Below are positions 11,044 to 26,000 of a DNA stretch of 64,000 nt, in pieces. Under the pieces are notes generated by a model. That model worked only from the letters and a program-made list of their open reading frames with translations. It ran no database searches and was not told the DNA's origin. The position numbers and the translations under genes were made by a program. The stretch is from Acanthococcus lagerstroemiae (Eukaryota > Arthropoda > Insecta > Hemiptera > Eriococcidae): NCBI GenBank assembly GCA_031841125.1, contig CM063109.1, positions 1,526,321-1,590,320 of the forward strand, read 5' to 3'. Position 1 is the first letter of the stretch. Every line of letters begins with the position of its first letter.

Positions 11044-14000
11044 CTGTGTAAACCAAATCATATTTCATAACGTTATTAGTAGGTTGATGTGTTTACTTCT
11101 TAACTCGCGAATATAATTATTAACATCAACGGAAAATTCGCGATGTTTGCGGACCAGTACGTGCAAGCTTAGAATCAATTAGCCCATTGTGACACTAATC
11201 AGTCGACAATTAGAAAACTGAATTTCGGATAGATAACCTCGGCCGGGAAAACGTCGGAAATCCAACCTTTATTTGAAGCGCCTTTCATTAAAATGCAAGA
11301 TTTAGCTTTCTAGGAATCGAATTCCCTGTCTTTATCAGATACGTAGCAACTGAAAGAGAAGGCCTCTCGTGAGGTCGGCCAATTTGAAAAATACGGACGT
11401 TAGAGGTCGGAGAATTTGACTTACAAACTGCATAAATTATCACTAAATGACTAAAAAAAGGGTCAATTTTTTGTTTGAAATGTATTTGAAAATGTACATT
11501 GCTTCGCTTTAGTTTAGCCTCGAAGAAAGCGACCCTTTTACGACGATCTTGTAACTGATAAGAAGTATTTTACTTTCTTTCCTGCGAGAGGGAAGTATCG
11601 ATCAAGGAAGAGTGAATGATAAGAACGAATCTCTTCTGACTTCTACCTCATAATTTCAAATTAATAATTTGGCGGCACTATCGATTGCATTTATTCTGAA
11701 AATCCTCGAAATAATGTCGAATTTGCGATTGCATCATGTGTTTCGTGTCAGTAGTAATGTCAATCTTTCAACACGGTTCGTTATCCCATTCAGAGTAGAT
11801 TTTGGAATAAAATATCGTACACGAACGAGTGTCGGATAAAAAGCGTGTTGTCTTCCTCCACTTGTCGTATAATGATTTCTGCACCCGTGTACTCGTACCT
11901 ACAGTATTTTGCCTATTTGCGCCCTTGAAGTAAAATGGCAAGTGTCGGTTTTGATTCTAACCTTTTTAATGTTGATCCAATCGCTTCGCTACATTCCTAC
12001 ATCCTTGAATCCTTCGACAACAGTAAATTTTGCTTAGTTCGCATTGTGGTATTTCGGTGAAATTAGCAGTCTACCTGTGTAATCGACTATTTAAAGGATA
12101 GGCTCGGTACAAATAGGTTTCCCAAGAAATACGGACACAAGGTGCTGACGAGAAATGTGTAAATACAGGTATATCTAGTTCGTGAGACCTGTACTTGCGT
12201 CAAATACATGAAATATTGTCTACATAATATTATAACTAAATTTGAAGAAAGAATTGACAACTTACATTAGCGAAGGAAAGAAAAAATAAGTGTTCGGCAG
12301 AGTAATCTTTCAACGCCGGTAACAGAGGTTCAGTTCCGTGTTGTCGAACGTAATTTTTGTACGCGTAGTACGCGTTGCGTAATCCTCCGTTATCAGCGAT
12401 GTTTTCATCCAAAGTCCGTAATCCTTCGGTCTTCAACATACGAACAGAATTCGATAGAACTTTGGTTAGCTAATCATACCGCTGTGATTCAGGTAGATGC
12501 ACCAATATGCGCGAATATCTTTCGAGCTTTCGAAGAAAGGAAGGAGGTACTTTTAGTTATCAACATATGGTTGAAAATTTTTCAGTAACTCCACATTATC
12601 CTCTTCGTCATCGTGTATCATTTTCTACATTTTTGAGTGGCGGGTGAGGGGGAAAAGGTTGGTTAACTGCACATTTGAGGCGCTAAAGCTCCCTCTTTTA
12701 TGCCTAGGGATTGGCTGTATTTTTTGTAAATGGGAGTAACTTATAAATTAATACTGTGGCAGCTGCGAAGCGTCTCCAGTTATTCTAAAATTTGACTAAA
12801 TTACCATTGCTAGATCTGCGTTTTCAACTTTTGACGTGTTCCTTTCCAGTTGATTCTCTTTAAAGACTTGGAAGTTATTATAGTGATCGATGAAACATCG
12901 CATTCGCTTATTAAACTCAGCCATCGTTTCATTAGTCCACCATGGGTTCGCAATTCCTGTGTGATCGTATTCCTTACCTGAAATAAAACCGATACCTAGC
13001 TTATGATCACTATTGAAATTTATTATTCCCACGTTGATTTCATGCTAGTAATGAAGTGAGAATCAAAAGTGACATTATCCGCCAGAAAAAATTTTCAGGG
13101 ACTAAGAAAAACTGATGGGAGAGGGTACTGTGCGCGGCCTGGTGCCGTTTTTCCTGCTAATATGGTAGTCAGGCAACCCACAAACCGTGTGTGACGAATA
13201 TTTCACATGTTCCGTCATGTATGCAGAAACTGCAGGGGTATGAATTTTGAAACTGACATTATCCATCGGATGAGGTGTAGTTTGATTCGGGTTACATTTA
13301 TCGGCACGCGAAGAAATAATGAATGCACGCGGAAAAAGAAGGGGAAAACACAAACATGTAATTCAAATGAACGCGAAAACAAGAAGTTCACGATAAAAAA
13401 AAGGTAAACAAGAAAAAAATGTTATTGCACGCCACGGTCATCATATGGAACGAGAAAAAAATTGAACATTTCTTGGCACGCGAAATAACAAAACTAAGGA
13501 AAATAAGGTTTAAATCAGCAAGACCTTTGCCGCCGCGGGTACCACCATCTTTTTCTGCCGTATTTTAACGCTCAAGGTGTACTTGCACACAATCATATAC
13601 TGAGTACCTAATGAACACTCATTCCTCGTACTAAAGCCCTATAAATACGAGTAAAGACATTACGCCATTTTGGTTCACACTGCGCCCGTAGATGCCGAGT
13701 AGACTACGCGGTACACTCCGCATAGTCGGATTCTGCATCCACAGGCACGGTGTGAGCCAAAATGACGTGTCTCCACTTGTATATTTATAGGGCTGTACTC
13801 GTACGTACCCTGCTACTTGGATTTACCCTTTCAGACACGTCAAATTATGGTCGGCTGTTTGTAGGTTTATCGCGTTAGAATATTACATTTCTTGTCGAAA
13901 TGTGCTAAAAAGGTCGTGTGGGCGCCATCGCGTGGATTACATATAAGAAGTCGTTATCTTAAATTTTTCATTCCGTGTGTTTCTTTCGCGTGCGATTATA

Positions 14001-17000
14001 TATTCCCCGTTTGATTCGTAACCCTATCTTTTCCAAGGTCTTGTTTCGGAAACTCTTATGAATGTGGCATGACGCCCGTGACAGGTGCTATCAAGAACGC
14101 TCACCAACTCATTTCACATGAAAATTGGACAATGTCACTTTTGATTCTCAGCGTCTCCTCAGATTCACATTTGACGTTTAGAGAAGAAGAGAAGTGCCGA
14201 TTTTTTTACACCCACCTGTATTATCGAAACCGTGAGTCAATTCGTGACCTATAATCGAACCAATTGCACCGTAGTTCAGTACTCTGTTAACATATAAGTA
14301 CCGTGAATAGGTTGCACAATATGAAGTTTAAAATGTTGGTACATACCTATTCTTACTTCTTACTTACTGTAGACCTTGGTCATAGAAGGGGAACTGCAAT
14401 ATACCCGCTGGAATGGCTGCAAACAAACGTAGAATCATATTTCAGTTTGTTTTCAGCAATACTGTCCAGTTATTATTGGTAAGCAGCGTAAATAGGATGG
14501 TCCTCAAGAGGGAGGAGGAAGTACGAGTATAAATAAAAATTGTGTCGATGAAATAATAAAAAATCTTCAAAATTCGCACAAATTTCGATTTAAAAAAGAA
14601 ATCCTCCTCGTTGAAGTATAAAAAAAGGTAAGAAGTTTCATCGGGTGGTGTCGTGGAAATGATGTGCTTAGTTATCAAATTTCTAGGTTACAGCCTGCTG
14701 TGGTGTAGCTCTAGAAATAATATAAAAATCAATTCAGTGCCCTCGCCCCCTAAAAAAAAATTAATATACGACTGAAGGTAGTTTTTGGTGATCAATACGT
14801 CAACATTATTCCTTATTACAACTCCACGTGGTGCGTAGTGCCACTGGAGTATAATTTACACTCGGAAGGATATCGAGAACGAATTAAGTAGCAAAAGAAA
14901 ATGGGCCACAAGCGTACAGGTTGCACTCGAAACAATATTAAAAACTAATTTAGCGAGCCAAGAAACCGCAATTTTAATGCCACTAAAAGTAGCTTTTGTT
15001 GATTAACCCTTTTCTAGTTCTGGGTGGAGCGTCTGACAATACCCGCATATGCCAAAGTAGCTCCCCGGACACCGCACTGGTCCCGGAAACTACCCTTTCA
15101 ACTATCGTGTTGGCAACCAGAGGGATAGTATTGTTACTCTTAAAACAATAACAAAAACAAATCCAGCTGCCTAAGAAACTTCAGTTCGGCATCATTGAAT
15201 GTATTTTTACTGAGGAACAATTCTCGAGATTATGGCGCTCTGTGGTGTCTCAGAGGTTGGGGCTGTATTCAAAACAATATCAGAAACGAATTCAGCTACT
15301 CTAGGGACCCCCATTTCCATACTACTGGAGGTAGTTTTCGCTGATTAGTATTTTTCGAGGTTGTGGCTCCTATGAGAGCCTTGGCGATTAGGGTGAAAGC
15401 CAAAATAACATCGAAATTGAATTCAACGTGCTTTAAAACTCGTGGCGTGACATATTTATGCGATGAGTATTTAACAAAATATACGTTTTTAGCACCAGAC
15501 AGTACTTTTTATGTGAAATAAAGCCAGAAAAAGGGATTTACGACGCTATTTCATTACAATATTGTGTTACCTTCAGTGAATGAAATATAGAGCTTCCTGT
15601 GCAAAATTTCTCAAGGAAGGCCGATACTTTTTGAGGGGAAAATTGAGAGGATGTACCCTCCCTTTGTCCTCACTATAAATATTCAGGATACGCCATTCTT
15701 GCCACTGAAGAACGGATCTTACTGAATATTTGTGCCAAAGGAATCCTTTAGTCCACAAAATGCATGATTCGGCATTTTGTTCGTCATTTTAACGACCGGA
15801 TAAGTATAAAAGATGCAGGGCGCGATGAAATGATCGTGTAAGAATTTATTTGTGATTGCGACATGCAGAATAGCTGGATATATTGTGCTAGGTATTAGGA
15901 GTGTACTATAAAGCAGTCTGTTCCCCGAATATCTAGCTGAGTATTTATTATGAACTACCTAAATCGTACAATCGAAGGATATTTTTCAAAAATCTTATTC
16001 TCAAGAAAATCTATGTCAATGTTTCTCGTGGTTGTACTGACAAGCCTGTGAAACGGTATCGGAATAAATATCCCTAACTCGATGAATATTGAAGACGGCT
16101 TGTTCATATTTTAAAAACACACGAATCAGACTACAAGAAAACTAAAACCAAGAACAAAGAAAAACGTCTTCTTCGATTCGTTCAGTGTATGTTCGCATGT
16201 TTTGTTTTGTTAGTAAACTAATGGTATTCAGTGAATTCAAAATTTGCACTAGGCACCAACTTAATGTGTTCTCGGGTACTTACTTATTCTGTTACCCTCT
16301 AGCCAGTTGTAAGCGTTCACATCTATTGGATTGAATACCCACCTGAAAACGTATATTATTTCAATAGGTGTGTATTATAACTTCAATTTTCTGCGTTGGA
16401 AATATCGGTGCTGCGAGTACTTACATTTCTTCTTCTATATTTATTTCGTCTCTGTATGATTCCATCCAGTCTTGGTACTTTATTTGAGTTAAATTCAAAA
16501 CATTTGTCAAAAAATCATTGTTAGCTATATCAATCTGTTAGAGAAAATAGAAAACGTTCCTTGAATGCGCAATACGAGTATACTAAACACACGCACTTCA
16601 GTAATGGTGGCAATTGCGAAGGCGCGAAACAGACTGGCTCTCCCCCCCCCCTCCTTTTTCTTCCGTACAAGAGAATACATTAGCAGTGAAAAATTTTGTT
16701 ACGAGAATCTTCCCTTTTAAGAAGAGAAGAAACGTCGGAATTGGAAAAGAAAATCCCCCCTCCCGCCAGTTGAAAAAAGCGATCGCCACCATTGCTGACC
16801 TAAGAAAGAGACAAAATTGTTACATTTTCGTATGCTGCGTAATACTTGTCTACTTCTGAAGATATTTTTAACCACGGAGGGTATCCAATACACGTTTTCA
16901 TTTTTCTAAGCTTTTCTGTGGTTGCCAGTTTTGTTCTTTGATCCATCCAATCTAAATTTTTGATGTTATGCCGAAATGTCGTCTGAATGTTCTCCACCAT

Positions 17001-20000
17001 TTGTGATACCTAATTTTTAAAGAGAAGAAAAAACACGCGTTACTCGGTATAAAAAGCGATCGAAGGCGAAAATAAGCTTTACCGTACGTGTATAGGTAGT
17101 TACATAATTATTATAATCAAGTAATTCAAAATTGGAAACACTAAAAACTAAAAAACTAATGAAGCGGGCTTATTACTTTGATGAAAATTTTCAGGTCCAA
17201 TTTTACATTCTTATTCTTTATGCTCAAGTCCGTGTTAGATAGTAAAAATATCGAATAGAAATAATAACCATGTACGCATAGATGAGGAATTATATATGAT
17301 TAGGTTATATTCGGTGTTTTGCTAATTTCCTGTAATAATTCTTATGTTTTTATGGGCTAAGTTTCTACTATTTTTACGGGTTTTGTATCGACAAGAAAAA
17401 CATTATTATCAGATTCAGAATTTGAGCCAGGAATACAGGGCTTTCTCCGAGGTTCGTATTTTCAAGAGCGGATCAACTACACTACTGAACAAAATGAAAT
17501 TTTTTGTTTGCACAACGCATTGAAGGAGGTGATGCTTGAGTACTTTTCAACGCTGAATACAGTGCCGTCGGCCGTTTTTCTCTATCACGTCTAGTTTTTC
17601 TGATCAAAAACTATAAAAAATTCAACTAAATGTGTTCAAAAAGAGGTTTAGGAATTGAATGTGGTCATACTGATTCGTGTTGTTATGTGTTGCGGTCGTG
17701 TGTAGTGGCGTGTATTCCGTCTGTTTGTTTTCTGTTATTGTGGTCTGATAACACTGATAATATCAGTCAGTGGTACCGCTTATTCCACTGCAAAAACAAA
17801 ATGGAAACGAATTTCAGTCGTTCAGAACTCCGAATTGTGACGTGATAGAGAAAAATGGGTCGCAGTATCGTGTTCAGCGTTAAAAAGTACCTCAGAATCA
17901 CCTGTCGAAATGCATTGTGCAAAATAGTTGTTCAGTATAGTGCTATGATCGCTAACATGGAATGCGAATGCAGACTTAGAGCGGTGTTAAGTACGAATAC
18001 AAGCTTTTTGAAAATACTTCAACAGTACACAGTTTCAACTAATACTTTTTGGGAAAGACGGCTCTAATTTTCTTCTGAATACTTACTGTCGTTATTTATT
18101 CAACAAAAAAAAAAAAATATTGCTTTTTGATTATCGTAAATCTAACAACACTGTATCAATCTACAAAATTTTTAAAATGGGCATCAAACCATCAAGCAGG
18201 GACCCGAGGCCGGTCTCGAAACCAAAGCTGCTTCGCGGCTCCTTAGTAAGTTTAAAGTTTGCTCCGGCTCTCACTAATAGTACTAAATTAGCTGCGGTGG
18301 CTCTGGGTTCGGTTCCCTGCTATTAAGAATCAGCAGCTGCAAGGCTGCAACTAATATGTATAAGGTTGAAGACGATATGGTAACGTTGACTATCGAGTAT
18401 TTATCAAAATGAGAATTAGCTATTACGATACCCGCTAATTTGTTACCTAATTCAATTATAAAAGCTATATTCCTGTTTAAATGTACGGGCAGAAGGGTAT
18501 AATTACACAAATACCAGGATGAAATTTGGTAGTCTTAAGATTGCTGCAAGTTGCCTCTATAGGCTTCATAAATACTCTTACAAAAAACAAATCTATTCAT
18601 TCGCTATTCATATCGCAATTTTAAATACCGCAACCGTTTTTTTTTTCTACTTTTAACATGTGTTTTTGATTTCTTATTAGTGAAAATATGTAAACAAAAA
18701 AAACAAAAAACGAAACGCAGATTTAATTATACTCTCTATGTTTGACTGCATTGAAATATGTACCTTTTGCATGTTTTCTTTTGTAGAAGTGTCGTTGACC
18801 AGTGGATAGGCCGTCGCCATTCCGAGCAGTGTGTTAACAACTTCAGCGCAGTACAGATGTCTGGGACAATCAAAAAGTAGATGATTGGAATTTGAATCGA
18901 CTCGTATCTGTTTCTTTAGTTCAGTAATCGATTCGCGCAAAAGGACTTGTCAGCAAATATACAAAATTTGGCCCATCATTTATAGTTTTTTTTTTTTTTT
19001 GTTTTGTTTAATAAAAGGTTGGACTGATTTGCGTACGCAATTCTGATAGCCTTCCTCTCCGCTCCCCCGCGTTCTCCCCTGAAGAAAGTCTGACGATTTA
19101 GTGTGGTCCACTTTTGAACAAAAACAATATCAGACGTCGTTAATTCGACACCTTATGCGGACATGAGCCATATTTTTTTCAGATTTCCTAAAAGTTAATG
19201 GCTTGTTCAAATATGCCATTCTGAATGTGGATCTAGTCTGCAAAGTCCTTTTGCTACCAGTTCAAATCCACCATTGGTGCACCTAAGTTTCAGTAAGATC
19301 AGAGTCTCGGAACGTTTTTTCTATTCAGTGTTACGGTGTTATAGGCAGGTATCTTAAATTACAGTTTTGTCTTAATTGGTTAGTTCCATCAGCTGTTTCC
19401 TGGATGAGAACGAAGTAACAGATATGGCAACCTGCTGGGTAAATTTTATGTGTGAAAGTTCAATAACTAGAAATACTGTCGAATTACCTGGGCTTGGCTT
19501 CGGTTTCTTTTAAAATGTTTAAAAATTCGGCTGTGTAAGCTCGCAGATCTGTAGGGGTGTATGGTGCTATTGTTGTGACAGTTGTCCACCATAAATAGAA
19601 TTCTGAAATTATTACATTTTAACATTCATGTGCAAGTTGATGATGACCAAGTGAGGTCACTGTTATATTCTATTGTTCTAACAGTGTCGAAATAGTCACG
19701 AAGGCTAACAAATCATCGAAAGGGGCCCAGCGAACACGAAAATTCACGCTTTTGCTGTCAAAAATTGTTTGTAAGCCCCTTTCACGTGACTTGATGGTTT
19801 AATCGTCGAGAGCTAAAAGTTGAGCCCATCCCCGCAGTTGTTCCCAGATACCTAAATGGATTACTGATTGCGCCCTCGGAAATCGCCCAAGTATAAATAC
19901 AGCTAACAAGTTGAAAATATCCTTACCAATCACTCGCGGAGGAGTTTTTGCAAGAGCGTTTAGAACCGTGAAAATGTGAACCTTATCTTTAATCACTATT

Positions 20001-23000
20001 TCTGCGTCGGCGTCTTCAAAGTCCAGGGTTATATTCGTATTTCTGAACATGAGTTGAAAGAACTGTTTCCAGTCTATCTGCAGCAAACATTCGAGCGATG
20101 AAATTTATAATCTGATCCTATACCGTGCGAAGTTGGAATAATTCTGTTTCACCTGTTGCTATTTCAACAGAGCTTGATATTAACAAAGCAGTGAAAATGA
20201 GAAAGTTTTGTCACTCGTGAGTGCATAATGTACCTATCTATTTCTTGATTTCGTAGTTCCAATAATCATATGACGCTTAGACCTGGTGCACTAAAGAGAT
20301 GAGTGTGAATGAATATCCGTCATTTTTATTCACTTTTTTTTCCACATTTAAATCCGTGTAAAAGGAGTGATTTTCAAATTTGCTTTATGATCAACGTGCT
20401 CGTATGTTCACGTCGGGAATTGTACGAAATGATTGGAAAACTTTTTAACTTACAGTTTCTGATGATCTTCGCTTACAAAAATCATTCATCTCAGCAAATT
20501 TGAATTTGGTCACCGAACTTCCATAAGTATTGAAAGAAGGCGGCCATCCTATACTTATCAATCATGAAAAAGACCTACAGTTCTTGAAATTTGCGCCAAT
20601 TTCATTTTGCCAGAACGTTTTCTAGGGTAGTGGCCGCTTACACCTGACGATCAACGATAGATTCAAAGATTTTACAGAAATAAACTCGTACCTAAGTACC
20701 TCTATAGAAGGTGATAATAATGCAGTCAACATCGGATTACACATGCATTATAAGCTGTACTTGGAAATATTGAAGTACGACGTACGAATTCGAAATGTCA
20801 GAACCTAAATTGTTGGAGAGAATAAAAAAAATATCTAATATGGTAAAATACCGAAAAGGGATCAGTGTGACTCACGTTTATGCCCTTCTCCAGGAAGCCG
20901 AGTCAGAATATGGAATGGACAGAGAAGGGCATTGCTCTTGGCTCTTGTTCACCATTTGGTGAACTTAGCTCGGAATTAGTTCTTCTCCCCAAAAAAAGAA
21001 TACGAACAAGAACTAGTTCACGATTTTTGGACCTGATCAACTTGTTCATTCTTTGTTCATCTATTTTTTCGTAATTTTCTTTTTTGGGCTTTTTCTTGTA
21101 TAAGTATTTCCACTTTCCAGACTTTACTTTCAACTTTCATAATGGTTTCAGAGTTACAAATTACAACATTACCGAATTTTTATTTGATGTTTAAATTTTA
21201 ATCAACAAAATCTCATAGGATTTCAATAGGAATTTAAAAAAAATGTTTGGGTAATAGCCTAGTTTTTAGTTGTAGGCTATTACTCAGAAAAAATGTTGGC
21301 TCGCAACTTTTTTATACAAAAACCCTTTTAATGAGCAAGACCAAGAGCATAGGTTCTTTTAATGAACAAACGATGAACTAGATTAGTCGGAAGACTAAGT
21401 GAACAAGAGCAAGAACTAGTTCACTAAAAATTGAAAAGAACAAGAGCAAAAGCAAGTTCATTAAATAGTGAACAACGCCCATCTCTGGGAATGGAACGCC
21501 TAGGTAAGCGCGACGACGTGGTGCCCCTTTTTTCCTACATGCGTGTACTACGGAACGAAGTTATATGGGCAAAGTGGTTCTCATCGTGCTTGGGTGCTGA
21601 GTGCCGCGACACAACCCCCAAAAACGCTAAAATCGGGCGTCCTAATTAACTCGAATATAGGAGGGAGGACCGGTTTACTTTCATCATGAATTCAGCTGCG
21701 GAGTTGGCGGAGGAGACGTGTAATTAAACGCATCTTATGCAGGTTTTTTTTTACGACATTTTTGTAATTTGCGGACTCAAAAAGTCCACAATCGAGAAAC
21801 AGGTCCCGAATGGGAATAATTTGAGATCATGTAAAAAGGTCTTAAGTTTCGAAATTACTACTGATTTTTTTTCTGTATTAATGCATAGGGTGGTCCCATT
21901 AATTCCGTCAGTAAGTTGATTACTCAGCCCTGATGTATCGTACTCGAAAAATAAAAAAAAAAAAAAAAAAAACATCGGCGTGTATAGCTTGATTATTTAA
22001 TCTGGTTCCACAGACACCGAAATGACCCTGTTGCGTCGCTGCGTCGCGTGACGCAACAGCTGTTCGCGCGAAGGGTGTACGTGATTCGCCTACTGGATTC
22101 CCGTTAGTACAAAAACGGGAATTTTTCATTTCACTCAGTTTCAAATGACGATGACTCCGCGATTTTTCATCAAACTAAATTTCCAAGATGTCAACACGAA
22201 GGTTCAAATACCGAGCTACACGCCTATGTAATTATTTTTGGGATTCAAAAATTTCTTTTTGGTGAAATTTTTATTTAAAAAATTTGGTAGGCAAAACCTT
22301 TTGACCTTCATTCAGGCACCCATATCTTGGTGATTTTTTTTCTTCAAATTTTGGTTTCAAATAGTTGAATAAATTCAGAAAGAAACAGGCTACACGCTGA
22401 TATATATGTGTGCATGTATATATTTTTTTTTGGATCGGATGAGTAGCGGCTAAGTAATTGACTCACTGACAAAATTGATGGTACACCCTATGTATGTTGG
22501 AATCTATGTCAGATGTGCCCCTCAACTGAAAAAATGACCATTTTCGGCTATTTGATTAGGAGATACAAAGATCCGAAAGAAATGATCCAAGTTCGGTAAC
22601 TCGACCTTATGTACTGAACGTAGGGTAGAAGCGTGACAAGGACTGATTTAGAATGTTCTAATGGTTAGCCAATTCAATTCAAAACGATGTACTACGGAGA
22701 CTTCATGATAACTTAACTAATGAAATTATGGAAATCTCGTATACACCTTGAAGAGGGATAACTTGAAAAAGACCCCGAGAGGGAACTCCGGACAGGTGGC
22801 GGGGATATATGCCGAAGTTGGTAGGACAAGAGAAAAAATTCGTTTGTTCAATCTGTTTTTATTTTGTTTTTGTTTTTTCATGTCTTTTTCCGGGGTACTT
22901 TTGCTTCTTTGTGCACGTCCAGTAAATTCAAGGCTGATTATTAACGAGATATCGTAAAATACTGCATTTTAAAGTTCAGTTTTATAACTCTTTTTTCGTT

Positions 23001-26000
23001 TCAAATTATGGAAAACTAATGAAAATAAATACCAACTATAGAATCACTGTTCTCATCAGTGAGTTGATCGGTCATTTCTTGCAGTTCATCTACCCTCATG
23101 TGTACCGGTATGGGCGTATCCGAGTCGTTCTTGAAGTACGTTGTACTTAACTGCAAATATAAATTATTATTCGAATTACTATATATCGAGAATCGTTCCG
23201 CTGATCTCGTATAGGTATTTACTATTTTATACTTATGTAAGTATTAGTGTGCCTCGTGTTCTCATCTGGCGAGTAGTAACTTACAATGCAATAACCCAGA
23301 GTGATTTAGGCATAATAAGCTTAAGCCCGAAACGAAACGTTGCGTTTCCCCCTTTTTAACGCACGATTTGCTCAACCCTGGAAGATTTACTCGTATTTTC
23401 GAAATCAAGCGCAGAATCAGACTGGAGAGTATTTTTAGCTTTTATTTTCTTGCTCCTAAAATTTGAAGATGGCAATTATGTCACGCTACAGGGCTGTCTA
23501 AATTCGTAACTATTCGTGCGTCAATTGGTTTTCCGTAACATAGGTACACATATAGCATCAGGGTCATGTTTTATGGATCGTTTGTGTTTTACACTAACAG
23601 GCAAACCGCCATTAAATGATACTTGATACTCACTGACGATATAGCGAATCTTAGTGCACAATTACCAATCTGTAGAATAGTCGCGTGTAAAATACAAAAG
23701 ATTAATTGGACGCTGTTAAGCGATACAGAACCAAGCGACATTTGTTGACACAATGAGTTATTGGTATCGTTGGAAAGAGCGTAAAAAATAGAATTTTTCA
23801 AAATTGGGCCCCCAATTCAAAACTGTGTACTCACATTGAAAAAACTTATCAGTAAACGCTATGTCATATGTCATATAGTTTCTACATGGCTCTTGAACTG
23901 CGAATCACGTGTTCTCAAAGCAGATAAACAGATTTTCTCGTTTAGTTCTGTCTCGCTTCACAGCGTCCAATTTGAAAGTCAATAGCTAATTTAGGATAAT
24001 AAAAGAGGAGAGAAATAAAAAATAGAAATGTTTATTAGTTGATAAGTACGGTTACTTCTTTGAAGTCGCGTATATATTTTATAGCGAATAAGTAGATAAT
24101 ATCATCTTAGTCAGCTTTTCTTTCCGAGTAAGAGGTTGACTAATGAAATTTTTCGTGTTTAGCTACTCGTATGGTCTACAGATGGGCGATCTGAGGGCGA
24201 CCTACCCATTTGAAAACAGTGGAATTCGTAGTTCATGTTTGTACCTCATCGTGTAATAATTATAATTTACCTTCGCGTCGTTGCCTTAAGTGAAACTTAA
24301 GCCCCCCACCCCTCCCCTTCACTCTCGACTGCCTAAAACCCTCTACAAGATTCCATACCCTTTGAAATGGTGCCCCCGCCTTTGTGTATTACCTGAGTCA
24401 TTAGAATATCAAATTGGATGAGCTGCTTGACGGTTTCGTTGAACGCTTCGTCCGTCTCGAGAGTCCATTTCATTCCGAGGTAATCGTAAACATATTCGGT
24501 CACATTTAAAGCGTACTCGTGAAAGGCTTCTTCGTAAATACGACTTGAATTGGCATTCGAATGTACATCGTTGACGTACTCGTCCTCGACTTCTTCGTAT
24601 TCAGATTCTTCGGAATCAATCCCTGTGTCTTCCTGTATGACGAGATGCTTAGTTTTCAAATGTAATCTTTTCTCATCGTAGTGCCTGTTATAATCGTAAA
24701 AAGAAGAGTTAAAATGACAGGTCGTAATATAAGATATCCAGAAGATATTTTGTTATTATTGCTAGAGGGAATGGTTGAAGGAAAGAACTAGAAAGGAAGG
24801 CAAAGAATGAGCTATATGAAGAGCAGATAATGAAGGATACAACGTATAAATCCTTCTCAGAAATGAAAAGATTAGCGCAAAAGAGAAGTAAATGGAAAGA
24901 CAACCTACTAGTCGACAGACTAAGGAAAATAACGACAGTGCCTATTAATAGTGAGTCGCTGGTGAATCGCTGCTAGAAAACGGCGATCATTCGCGACCGA
25001 TACTTTGACATGTAGTGTTAGGTTCTTATTTACACCAACACGAGTAGTAAGGTGGTTCAAAACTTTCCAATTTTCAAATTACGAATAAAGGGGAAGAACA
25101 TGCTGTGTCGGAAAACAGATTTTTCAGAAATGCATTTTTAAGTTCGCAGACTTGCAAGCGCTGAAATTCTGAAGATTTTCGACTTTTTTTGCGGCTGACT
25201 AAAAGGTAACGTTTAGTAAACCTGTCTTATGTCATATACAAAGTTTTATCTGCTCCAAATTTCCATGCAAACATCGTTATATGTATCTAAATTTTTACTC
25301 GACTAGGTATCCGGTCTGAAACATTATTTAAGCCGTAATTCCGCTCTAAAACATCTTGGAAAACGAGTACGATCGAAAAAATAGGTTCGATTACGAAACA
25401 TTGTTCTTAGTAAGTATGACAGAGTACCTGCCTACAATTTTACGAGAAAAAATATCAAAGGTTAGTGGCGATGGTCTCTCTGTTGTATTTGGGAGAAAAG
25501 GTACACTTCTGTTAACTGAACGCATTGCAACCCCGAGAAACCGAATTGAACAACACTGAGTACTCGGTTTTTTGAAATACCAAGTACAAAAGTGAAGTAG
25601 GTAATTCTAATCCTAACCGTCATTGTAAAGGCTCCGCCGATGAGGCGGAACATTACAGATAATTTCCTCAACTGAAATTTTGGAGGCACTGAATTATGAG
25701 GTTATTTCAATGGTAACTTCTACCCATGATGATCCACGGGGGTGAGGCTGGGTCGTACAAAATTCAAACTTAAATGCTTATTCGCTGTCACTTCATAAAC
25801 TAACCGGTAGTCTGTGATTCGTTTTTCGGTATGTGTCATTACTTAATTATTAATATTATTACATAAACAAATATTTCGTAAATGTTTACACTGGCAGAGC
25901 GGGTTCTTCGGTGGGCTTGGATAAGGACAATCTATAACGCGTAAGATTTTTCGGATCCATTGACAAGCTAAATGCGATAAAAAAGTCTTTGTTGAATGTT

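Noticed and set aside
18190..18325. tRNA-like GGTTCGGTTCCCTGCT
   Set aside because: No acceptor or anticodon stems; the ends are better explained as inverted repeats of a short MITE.
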